This document shows positions 35,835 to 43,297 of a stretch of DNA of 64,000 bases, piece by piece. This DNA is from CADEEX01 sp964577955 (GTDB lineage Bacteria; Acidobacteriota; Vicinamibacteria; Vicinamibacterales; CAVVIG01). The stretch lies in assembly GCA_964577955.1 (NCBI GenBank), contig CAZOAZ010000024.1, forward strand, positions 23,898 through 87,897, read 5' to 3'. The translations under genes and the position numbers were made by a program. How positions within the stretch are numbered: position 1 is the first letter of the stretch; each line of letters begins with the position of its first letter. The notes below the pieces were generated by a model that saw only the letters and a list, made by a program, of their open reading frames with translations, had not been told where the DNA came from and searched no databases.

Positions 35835-37007
35835 TCAGGCCGCGTAGTCGCGGCGGGCGGCGATCCGGCGCAGCGGGTGAGTCGTGATCCGTTCGTCTGA
35901 CGGCGCTTTACCGTTGGCGCGAGCGTCGGCGAAGTCGGGGTAACGGAGCGAGGCGGTGACGAAGCAGCCGCGTGCCACTGCGCCGCAGCCCAGGCGCGCC
36001 ATGGCCACGCCGAGATTGTTGGCGCCCTCCGGTGTCGGCTCGAGGAATTCTGCGCGCTGAAACGACTGCGCGGCCTCTTCATCGCGGCCGCCGAACTTCA
36101 GCAGGGCGACGCCTCTCGAGAACGCGCGGCGCCAGCCTTCGCGAAACGGCCACGGACCCTCCGGTTCGAGTACCTCGTTCGGATCCGCGTCCGCCGGACT
36201 GGCCTCGTCGATGAAGCGGAGTGCCATGCCCGGTTCGTCGCGGAAGAGCGCCATCGACGCGAGCGCCCAGTCCGCGACGCGCGGTGTGTAGCCGGCGCGG
36301 AGGAACTGGTCGCGGATCACGCCGTAGTCGTGCTTGCGCAGCGCCGTCGCCACCGCGGCGCGCTGGCGCGCGATCTGTCGCGAGACGCTGCCGGCGTAGG
36401 CGTAGATGCGGTAACCCACCTCGTTGCTCCAGGCCACGCGCGCCCCGCGCGCGACCGCGCGGAGAAAGAGGTCGTAGCTTTCGGGACCGAAGACGGCCGG
36501 ATCGTAGCCGCCCGCGTCGCGATACACCTGGACCCGGAAACCCACCGGTGAATCACCGGGCAGCCAGTTACGTTCGAAGAGCCGCAGCGCGCCGCCCGGC
36601 CGCTGGAGAAAGCCCGGCGCAGGGAGCCGCTCGAGAAAATGTCCGCTCGCGCCATCAAACAGATCAAAGGCGTCGACGGCGAGATCGTGCGTTTGCAGTG
36701 CGTCGATGAGGCGCGCCGCCCGCCCTGCAACCCACTCGTCGTCGGCGTCGACCCAGGTGGCGAACGGCGTGGTGACGGCATCGAGGCCGGTCTGACGGGC
36801 GATGGGAATACCGCCCGGATCGGGCGCCTGGATGACCTGCAGCCGCGCGCCGGCGATGGCGCGCGCGCGCGCGACCGTGTCGTCGGTGCAGTGATCGTCG
36901 ACGAGGAGCAGCGGACAGCCGGTTTCGGCGACACAGGAGCGGACGGCCCGTTCGATAGTGGCGGCGGCGTTGCGCGCGGCAATCAGAATCGTCAACTGGC
37001 TGGTCAT
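35835..37007 (-). CDS. Family 2 glycosyltransferase
   Basis: A 390-residue protein. The GT-A domain has LTILIAARNAAATIERAV, then LLLVDDHCTDDTVARARAIA, and the metal-binding ATWVDADDEWV (the D-x-D is Asp-Ala-Asp-Asp) near residue 95. SYDLFLRAVARGARVAW is the typical second half. The C-terminal 150 residues look like helical TPR-type repeats ending FLEPTPEGANNLGVAMARLG. The start is taken at ATG 37007 (upstream sequence in frame has no family match). It probably adds a sugar to the glycan; donor unknown. Confidence 0.86.
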   Translation of the reverse strand: MTSQLTILIAARNAAATIERAVRSCVAETGCPLLLVDDHCTDDTVARARAIAGARLQVIQAPDPGGIPIARQTGLDAVTTPFATWVDADDEWVAGRAARLIDALQTHDLAVDAFDLFDGASGHFLERLPAPGFLQRPGGALRLFERNWLPGDSPVGFRVQVYRDAGGYDPAVFGPESYDLFLRAVARGARVAWSNEVGYRIYAYAGSVSRQIARQRAAVATALRKHDYGVIRDQFLRAGYTPRVADWALASMALFRDEPGMALRFIDEASPADADPNEVLEPEGPWPFREGWRRAFSRGVALLKFGGRDEEAAQSFQRAEFLEPTPEGANNLGVAMARLGCGAVARGCFVTASLRYPDFADARANGKAPSDERITTHPLRRIAARRDYAA

Positions 37008-37012
37008 GCGTT

Positions 37013-38635
37013 TTACCCTGCGGCGGCCAGCGGGGCGGGTTCCGACCACTGCCCGCGGCCGTCTTTCCAGGCCTCGTACTCGTGCGACCGAAGGGCGCCG
37101 ATGAACGTCTCAGGACGAATCGTGTGCGACGTGAACTCCGCCCAGTCCGCGAGCGGCGGTTCGAGTTGCGCCGCGCTGCCGGCCAGACGCTCTGCCGCGG
37201 CAAACAGCGCCGCGCTCGTGCGCGGCGTCGCGCGATGCAGCGACCGGATGCGGGCGTCCAGACCCTTGCTGTCCAGCGCTGGCATGCGGCCGAGCGCCGC
37301 CGGCAGTGTGGACTGTTCGATGAAGGCGTGATGCAGGATGCCGCCCGCCGTGGCATTGACGAAGCGCGTCCCGGTGGCGCTCTCGATCTGACGGCACATC
37401 CAGTCGCGGAACGACACGAGATGCGCCGCGGTCCGGACCTGATGGCCCTCGGCGTCGCTCTCGAGCATCAGCGGCCACCGGTTGACCGCCTGTTTCCAGA
37501 TCGCGTCGAAGGTCTGGCCGGCGCCGATCGAGATCGACCACTGCGACTCGAACGTCGTCCCGCGGCAATACGGGCGGCCGTCAACGAATGCGAAGTCCAG
37601 ACCGGCAAAGACGATCGGCGAACAGCCCATGCGGAGCGCGAGGTCGAGCGCGGAGGTCGCTGTCGATCCCCACGTTTGGAGCTGACCGCGATCGATGCCG
37701 AGCGACCGCAGCCAGGGCCACGGATGATGGTCGCTGACGTTGAAGATGAACGTCCGCCGGTCGAACGCGGCCAGCGCCGACGGATGCAGACTGCCTTCGG
37801 CGACCAGCCACGATCCCCGCGGGTTGGGCAGCGCCGACAGGTGCATCGCGTTCAGCTCGGAAGGATCCGACGCGACGATGAACCGCGGCGTGACGCCGAC
37901 GGTCATGAGCGGCCGCGCCGCTGCCGAGCACGCAATGACGACGGCGCGGTCGGCGATGGCGGCCAGTTCCGGCAGCCGCCCGTCGAGCGACGGGCCGGGA
38001 CCGACGATCACCGCCGGGGTCGACGGGAACGCTCCCTTCAGCGTCGTGACATCGCCTTCACGGGCAATACAGGCGGCGTTGGCCAGAGTATGCAACAGAT
38101 AGCGCCCGGCGTTCACCCGCCGCGCCTGGGCATTGGCGCGGGCCTCGCGCACCAGCCGATCGACGATGGACTCGGCCGCGTCGACCGCTTCGGGAATTTG
38201 CGGCGGCAGGTCGGGATCGATCAGGAGCGGAAGATCGGACGGCACGCTCGAGGGGCGCCAGGCGGCGTTCGCGCCCGGGTATTCGGGGCCGACAAACAGT
38301 TGGAGACGGCCGGCCGCGATCCACGCCGTCCAGTCGCGGCGGGTCAGGAAGTTGCGCGCCGATGCACGATCGGGCTCGAGAACGATCACGTGTGCGCGCG
38401 GATTCCCACGCTCAATCGCGTCGAGCAAGGATCCGTTGCCACAGCCGATGATGAAGAGAGTGTCCGGCACGGGTCCGGCGACGGCGTCGCTGAGCCGTGC
38501 GGCCGCCTCGGCGACGGTCTCGGGCGTATGTGCAATGACGGGCAGCGTCTCCGGATGGAGGATCGGCTCGTGGCCCATTCGCGCGCGCAGCGCGTCGAGG
38601 TTTCCGGCAAGAAAGTTGGACACGTCTTGGCAGCG
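37013..38635 (-). CDS. Motility-associated factor (Maf) glycosyltransferase, copy 2
   Basis: A second DUF115/Maf protein of about 540 residues. LFIIGCGNGSLLDAIERG opens the N-terminal Rossmann-like part; AVIVGPGPSLDGRLPELAAI, VGVTPRFIVASDPSELNA and PYCRGTTFESQWSISIG mark the Maf core. It lacks the extra C-terminal domain of copy 1. The start is unsure: ATG 38635 is used; GTG 38665 and ATG 38656 are possible. If the sigma-54 site at 38641-38655 is real, GTG 38623 is the first usable start. It leads the operon with the GT2 and sulfotransferase copy 3. Confidence 0.86.
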   Translation of the reverse strand, partial: RCQDVSNFLAGNLDALRARMGHEPILHPETLPVIAHTPETVAEAAARLSDAVAGPVPDTLFIIGCGNGSLLDAIERGNPRAHVIVLEPDRASARNFLTRRDWTAWIAAGRLQLFVGPEYPGANAAWRPSSVPSDLPLLIDPDLPPQIPEAVDAAESIVDRLVREARANAQARRVNAGRYLLHTLANAACIAREGDVTTLKGAFPSTPAVIVGPGPSLDGRLPELAAIADRAVVIACSAAARPLMTVGVTPRFIVASDPSELNAMHLSALPNPRGSWLVAEGSLHPSALAAFDRRTFIFNVSDHHPWPWLRSLGIDRGQLQTWGSTATSALDLALRMGCSPIVFAGLDFAFVDGRPYCRGTTFESQWSISIGAGQTFDAIWKQAVNRWPLMLESDAEGHQVRTAAHLVSFRDWMCRQIESATGTRFVNATAGGILHHAFIEQSTLPAALGRMPALDSKGLDARIRSLHRATPRTSAALFAAAERLAGSAAQLEPPLADWAEFTSHTIRPETFIGALRSHEYEAWKDGRGQWSEPAPLAAAG

Positions 38636-38640
38636 CATCC

Positions 38641-38655
38641 GCAACCTGCGTGCCA
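38641..38655 (-). promoter_or_regulatory. Candidate sigma-54 promoter of the maf2 operon
   Basis: The minus strand reads TGGCACGCAGGTTGC, a perfect match to all eleven fixed positions of TGGCACG-N4-TTGC. Transcription would begin near 38629. It overlaps the extreme 5' end of the longest maf2 frame, which argues for a downstream start codon. Confidence 0.6.
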
Positions 38656-38759
38656 TGTGCTGCACGCTTCAGCGACGACCGCCCAGTCGTGAAATCACGC
38701 CAAAACGCAGTCATCACAGGGGAAAGCGAGCCGGCGATGCGGTTGGTGTCCCGACGATG

Positions 38760-38777
38760 ATGTCGAAGTTCCGACAT
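38760..38777. promoter_or_regulatory. Imperfect palindrome between maf2 and the REC-HD-GYP gene
   Basis: ATGTCGAAGTTCCGACAT has perfect 6-bp outer arms (ATGTCG/CGACAT), with an outer GTGTC/GACAC pair at 38746-38750 and 38778-38782. It lies in the 228-base divergent gap and could be an activator or repressor site. No regulator is assigned. Confidence 0.3.
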
Positions 38778-38863
38778 GACACTTTGTTCAAGTTGTGACC
38801 GAGGGTGCCGATTTCCCAACCGGAGTTTCTCAGAACCTCCAGGGGGAGTCGTGCGATATCGTC

Positions 38864-39928
38864 ATGCCGTCCGTTGATCTGCCGCACGTGCTAGTCGTCG
38901 GCGAAAGTACCGACCTCACAACTTCGATCTGTCAGTCGCTCGCGTCCGAGCGTTTCCGCTGTTCCGGTGCGACCGGTACCAGCGAGGCGCTGGCGCTGGC
39001 GCGCCGCTCCGGTGTGGATGTGGCGCTTCTCGACGTCTCGGGCGTGAGTCCCGTGGATCGGCTCCGTCTCGCGCAGCGGCTGCGCAACGAGAACCAGGAT
39101 CTCGGCGTCGTCCTCGTTGCCGCTCAGCGCAGCCTCGAAGATCTCGTCGACGCGCTTCGGATGGGCGTCGTGGATTTCCTGGCCAAGCCGGTCAGCGCCG
39201 GTGAACTCGCCGACGCGGTCAACCGCGCCATCGAGTGGCGCGAATCCGTTCAGCAGTCGCGCGGATCGCTCGCGCAGTACGAAGAAGAGATGGCGCAGGG
39301 CGTGGTGCGCGTCGGCAGCCTGCTCACCGAACAGGGCGTGTCGTCGTCGGCGGCGCTCGATAGCTGCCTCGAACAGCTCTATGGCGCCAATTCCGGCGCG
39401 CTGCAGCATGCCCGCCGCGTTGCCGCGTCGTCGCTGCGGCTCGCCCGGGCGCTCGACATCGCGGAGCCGCTGCTCGGTCACATCGAGCGCGCGGCGCTGC
39501 TGCACGATGTCGGCAAGCTGGCGATCCCGCAGGCGATTCTGAAGAAGGAATGGCCGCTCAGTTCCGGCGAGCACGCGATCGTGCGCTCGCACGTGCGAGT
39601 GGCGGCCGAAGTCTTGATCCGCGTGCCCTATCTCGCCCCGACCGCCGAAATCGTCGGCGGCACGCGCGAGCGCTTCGATGGCCGCGGTTACCCGCAGCAG
39701 CTGCGCGGGACCGCGATTCCGATCGGCGCGCGCGTCATCGCGGTGGCCGAAGCGTTCGACACGCTGAGCGGGGGCGGGTCGCCGCTGCCGCCGCAGGCCG
39801 CAGCGTCGGCCAACGCCCAGCTGGTACGCAACGCCGGATCCTGGTTCGATCCGCAAGTGGTGAACGCCTGGCTGCGTTGTCAGGACGCGCCGGCGGCAGA
39901 GTGTGAGTCAGGAGTGAGACGGCAATGA
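38864..39928 (+). CDS. Response regulator with REC and HD-GYP domains
   Basis: Residues 5-125 form a receiver domain: VALLDVSG gives the phosphoacceptor Asp, and FLAKPVSAGEL the conserved Lys. Residues 175-330 form an HD-GYP domain: LLHDVGKLAIP carries His-Asp, HAIVRSHVRVAAEVL the next ligands, and RFDGRGYP the GYP motif. The usual His-His before this motif is Thr-Arg, so metal binding and cyclic-di-GMP hydrolysis may be weakened. The start is taken at ATG 38864; the frame is open to GTG 38795. It lies 34 bases before motA2, so it may tune motility. Confidence 0.86.
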   Translation: MPSVDLPHVLVVGESTDLTTSICQSLASERFRCSGATGTSEALALARRSGVDVALLDVSGVSPVDRLRLAQRLRNENQDLGVVLVAAQRSLEDLVDALRMGVVDFLAKPVSAGELADAVNRAIEWRESVQQSRGSLAQYEEEMAQGVVRVGSLLTEQGVSSSAALDSCLEQLYGANSGALQHARRVAASSLRLARALDIAEPLLGHIERAALLHDVGKLAIPQAILKKEWPLSSGEHAIVRSHVRVAAEVLIRVPYLAPTAEIVGGTRERFDGRGYPQQLRGTAIPIGARVIAVAEAFDTLSGGGSPLPPQAAASANAQLVRNAGSWFDPQVVNAWLRCQDAPAAECESGVRRQ

Positions 39929-39962
39929 TGCGTGCGCAGAATCGCGAGGCGCGGAGGACGGC

Positions 39963-40841
39963 ATGTTCGTAATCATTGGTGCGCTGGTCGTCCTCGGCGC
40001 GGTCATCGGCGGGTACGTCATGGAAGGCGGCCACGTGCTGGTGCTCTACCAGCCGGCCGAGTTCGTCGTCATCGGCGGCGCCGCGCTCGGCAGCCTGCTC
40101 ATCGCGACGCCGCCGAAGGTCGTCAAGCAGTTGATCGGGCAGATCCTGAAGCTGCTCGGATCGGGGCCCGGCAAGACCGACTACATGGACCTGCTGGCCA
40201 TGCTCTATCAGTTGTTCAAGGCCGCGCAGCAGGCCGGCGTGATGGCGCTCGAGTCGCACTTTGAGAAGCCGGCGGAGAGCTCCATCATCTCGAAGTACCC
40301 GAAGTTCCTCGCCAAGCACCACGCGGTGGACTTTCTCGCCGACTCGATCAAGGTAATCATCATCGGCGGTATCGGGCCGCACGATTTCGAGAACCTGATG
40401 GAGCTCGACCTCGAGGTCCGGCATCACGAAGCGCAGGCGCCGGCGCAGACGCTGAACCGCGTCGCCGACTCGCTGCCCGGCCTCGGCATCGTCGCGGCCG
40501 TGCTCGGTATCGTCATCACGATGGGCGCCATCGACGGCCCGCCGTCGGAGATCGGCCACAAGGTCGGCGCGGCGCTGGTCGGCACGTTCCTCGGCATTCT
40601 GTTGTCGTACGGATTCATTTCACCGTTGGCGACCGCCATCGACACCCGCATCAACCAGGAAGGCTGCTACGAGCAGTGCATCAAGGCCGGACTGCTGGCG
40701 ATGTACAAGGGCTTCTCGCCGATGGTGTCGGTGGAGTTCGCGCGCCGCGTGCTGCCCGACGATGTCCGTCCGTCGTTCGACGAGACCGAGCAGTTGTGCA
40801 AGGGTGTGATGCGCGCTGAGACGCAGGCGGCCGCGGCATGA
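39963..40841 (+). CDS. motA: Flagellar stator protein MotA (second stator pair)
   Basis: A 292-residue MotA of the classical, larger type. N-terminal helices: FVIIGALVVLGAVIGGYVME and FVVIGGAALGSLLIATPP. The cytoplasmic loop contains LESHFEKPAESSIISKYPKF, and the C-terminal pair includes LPGLGIVAAVLGIVITMGAI and GAALVGTFLGILLSYGFISP. ATG 39963 follows GGAGGACGGC. The stop overlaps the motB2 ATG. It is clearly different from the 267-residue MotA at 12354, so the cell has two stator types. Confidence 0.94.
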   Translation: MFVIIGALVVLGAVIGGYVMEGGHVLVLYQPAEFVVIGGAALGSLLIATPPKVVKQLIGQILKLLGSGPGKTDYMDLLAMLYQLFKAAQQAGVMALESHFEKPAESSIISKYPKFLAKHHAVDFLADSIKVIIIGGIGPHDFENLMELDLEVRHHEAQAPAQTLNRVADSLPGLGIVAAVLGIVITMGAIDGPPSEIGHKVGAALVGTFLGILLSYGFISPLATAIDTRINQEGCYEQCIKAGLLAMYKGFSPMVSVEFARRVLPDDVRPSFDETEQLCKGVMRAETQAAAA

Positions 40842-41722
40842 GCACGCCCGTTCAGCCGGTCATCATCGTCAAGAAGAAGGGTGGCCATGCCGGTCACCAT
40901 GGTGGCGCCTGGAAGGTGGCCTACGCCGACTTCGTGACCGCGATGATGGCGTTCTTCCTGGTCATGTGGCTGGTGAGCAGCTCGAAGGCAGTCAGAGCCG
41001 GCGTCGGCGGCTACTTCCGCGACCCGGTGGCCTTCATGGAGGGCGGCAAGGGCGTCCTCCCGGGTGGCGAGACGCTGGACAAGCCGACGACCGAAGCGCC
41101 GGCGCCTGCCGAGGCCCCGCAGGAATCGAGCGAGGATGTCGAGCGCGCGCGGCTCGAGCTCGCGGTGACGCACATCAAGGAAGGCCTCGCCGAAGTTCCG
41201 GCCTTCCAGGCGCTGCGCGATCAGGTGGAGTTCTCGGTGACCCCGGAAGGCCTTCGCATCGATCTGATCGAGAAGGCGGAGAGCAGCTTCTTCGACTCGG
41301 GCAGCGCCAAGATGAAGGGCGAAACCGAGCGGATGCTCGCGGTCATTGCCATCGAGCTTGGTGCCCTTAACCACGATGTCGTGCTCGAAGGCCATACCGA
41401 CAGCCGGCCGTACGCGAGCACCAACCGCTATTCGAACTGGGAGCTCTCGTCGGACCGCGCCAACGCCGCCCGCCGGATCATGGAGATTGCCGGGGTGAAG
41501 CCGAACCAGGTGACGGCGGTGCGCGGCCTCGCCGATCGCGAGCTGCGCTATCCCGACGACCCACGCGATCCGCGGAATCGCCGCGTCTCGATTCTGGTCA
41601 AGAGCCCGCTGATGAAGAAGGCCAGCGAAACCCCGAAGGCGCCGGCACCGGCGTCATCCGCGACCGAGCCTGCGCCCGCCGCAGCCGCGCCGGCCGTGAA
41701 GACCGAGACGCCGGCCCACTGA
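40838..41722 (+). CDS. motB: Flagellar stator protein MotB (second stator pair)
   Basis: A 294-residue MotB. The N-terminal cytoplasmic tail is Lys/His/Gly-rich (VKKKGGHAGHHGGAWK), followed by the single helix VAYADFVTAMMAFFLVMWLV with the essential Asp near residue 31, and a plug-like RDPVAFMEGGKGVL. The OmpA-like domain starts near residue 165 with VLEGHTDSRPY and SNWELSSDRANAARRIM. A Pro/Ala-rich tail closes the protein. It forms the stator with the MotA immediately upstream. Confidence 0.95.
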   Translation: MSTPVQPVIIVKKKGGHAGHHGGAWKVAYADFVTAMMAFFLVMWLVSSSKAVRAGVGGYFRDPVAFMEGGKGVLPGGETLDKPTTEAPAPAEAPQESSEDVERARLELAVTHIKEGLAEVPAFQALRDQVEFSVTPEGLRIDLIEKAESSFFDSGSAKMKGETERMLAVIAIELGALNHDVVLEGHTDSRPYASTNRYSNWELSSDRANAARRIMEIAGVKPNQVTAVRGLADRELRYPDDPRDPRNRRVSILVKSPLMKKASETPKAPAPASSATEPAPAAAAPAVKTETPAH

Positions 41723-41773
41723 GTCCCGCGCGAACGGCTGGTATGATGACGGCGTTCTGGTCCGTCGTCATCG

Positions 41774-43297
41774 ATGCCTGATCGCTTTCGAGAGCTGATC
41801 GCCAACGCCCGCGATATCTTCGCGATCGTCGATCGATCCGGCGCCATCACCTACGTCAACCCCGCGATTCAGGCCACGCTCGGCCGCATTCCGACCGAAG
41901 TGGTCGGCAGCGTGCTCTGGGAAGTGGTGCACCCGAGCGACGTCGTGCAGGTCCGGTCGGCGCTCAACGCCGCCTTCGAACAGGGTGGACGCCAGCGACT
42001 CGAGTTCCAGATGGTGGACGTCAATGCCGTGTGGCATCGGCTCGAGGCGCTCGTCCACCTGCTTGACGGCGACGCTGGGGCCGGTCTGATTGCGACCGAC
42101 GTCACCGAGCAGCGTCGTTCCGAGGCGGTGCTGCGGCAGCGCGATGAGCAGCTCCGTCAGGCCTACAAGATGGAGGTCCTGGGCCGCCTGGCCGCGGGTA
42201 TCTCGCACGACTTTGGCAACCTGCTTACCGTGATCATCGGTGCCAGCGGCCAACTGCTCGACGGACTCGAGAGCGCGTCGGGCCTGCGGTCGCACGCCGA
42301 ATCGATCAAGCTGACCGCCGAGCGTGCCGGCGTCATGGTCCGGCAGCTGCTCGGGTTCGGGCGGTTGCACGTGCAGGACCCCGAAGTCCTCGACGCGAAC
42401 CAGGTGGTCATCGAGGCCGAACAGCTGCTGCATCGCCTGCTCGGCGAACACATCAAGCTCCGGACGATCTGCGGGGCCGACCTCTGGCCGATCTCCGCCA
42501 ATCGCAATCAGATCGAACAGGTGCTGCTCAACCTCGCCGTCAACGCCCGCGATGCGATGCCGGAGGGCGGGACGCTGACGATTGAAACGCGCAACGTCTC
42601 AGGCGATGCGCTGACGGTCAGACTGCCGCGGGCGACCTCCGGCGGCGTCGCCATCAGCGTCAGCGATACCGGCGTCGGCATGGATCACTCGACACAGGCC
42701 AAGGCCTTCGAACCGTTCTTCACGACCAAGGGACTCGGCAAAGGCACGGGTCTCGGACTGTCCACGGTCCACAACATCGTGAAGGACGGCGGCGGCTGGA
42801 TCGAGCTGGTGAGCGCGCTCGGGAAGGGCACCACGATCACGTTTGGTTTCCCGCGAGTGTTGGAGGCGCCGGTGGGGCAGCGGCCGGCGGCGGCGAGCGT
42901 GCGCGGCGGCACGGAGACCCTCCTGCTCGTCGAGGATGAACCAGGCGTTCGCGAGCTGGTTCGCGACATGCTCGATCTCGCCGGCTACACGGTGCTCGAA
43001 GCCGCGATGCCGTCCGAGGCCGAGCGCCTCAGCCACGAATTCTCCGGTGACATTCAGCTGCTGCTGACCGATGTCGTCATGCCCGAGATGAGCGGCCTGG
43101 AACTGTCGGCGCGGCTGCGCGTCGCGCGGCCGGACCTTCAGGTCATGTACATGTCAGGATTTCCCGAGCCGACGGTCGGCGATGGATCGGCGGAGGCGCC
43201 TGGCGCGCACTTCATCTCGAAGCCGTTCGATCGCCAGGGGCTGCTTCGCTCCGTCCGGCGGGCGCTGGACGCGACGGATGCGCCGGGCGGACGATGA
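41774..43297 (+). CDS. PAS hybrid histidine kinase with C-terminal receiver
   Basis: A 507-residue cytoplasmic kinase. A PAS domain (about 1-115, DIFAIVDRSGAITYVNPAIQ), a dimerisation helix with the phosphoacceptor His in AAGISHDFGNLLTVI, an ATPase domain (N-box LLNLAVNARDAMPEGG, G1 DTGVGM, GKGTGLGLSTVHNIV), and a receiver domain (from about 375, Asp in LLLTDVVMPEMSG). There are no membrane segments, so it senses an internal signal. It lies 51 bases after motB2; its stop overlaps the next kinase start, so the two are coupled. Confidence 0.92.
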   Translation: MPDRFRELIANARDIFAIVDRSGAITYVNPAIQATLGRIPTEVVGSVLWEVVHPSDVVQVRSALNAAFEQGGRQRLEFQMVDVNAVWHRLEALVHLLDGDAGAGLIATDVTEQRRSEAVLRQRDEQLRQAYKMEVLGRLAAGISHDFGNLLTVIIGASGQLLDGLESASGLRSHAESIKLTAERAGVMVRQLLGFGRLHVQDPEVLDANQVVIEAEQLLHRLLGEHIKLRTICGADLWPISANRNQIEQVLLNLAVNARDAMPEGGTLTIETRNVSGDALTVRLPRATSGGVAISVSDTGVGMDHSTQAKAFEPFFTTKGLGKGTGLGLSTVHNIVKDGGGWIELVSALGKGTTITFGFPRVLEAPVGQRPAAASVRGGTETLLLVEDEPGVRELVRDMLDLAGYTVLEAAMPSEAERLSHEFSGDIQLLLTDVVMPEMSGLELSARLRVARPDLQVMYMSGFPEPTVGDGSAEAPGAHFISKPFDRQGLLRSVRRALDATDAPGGR

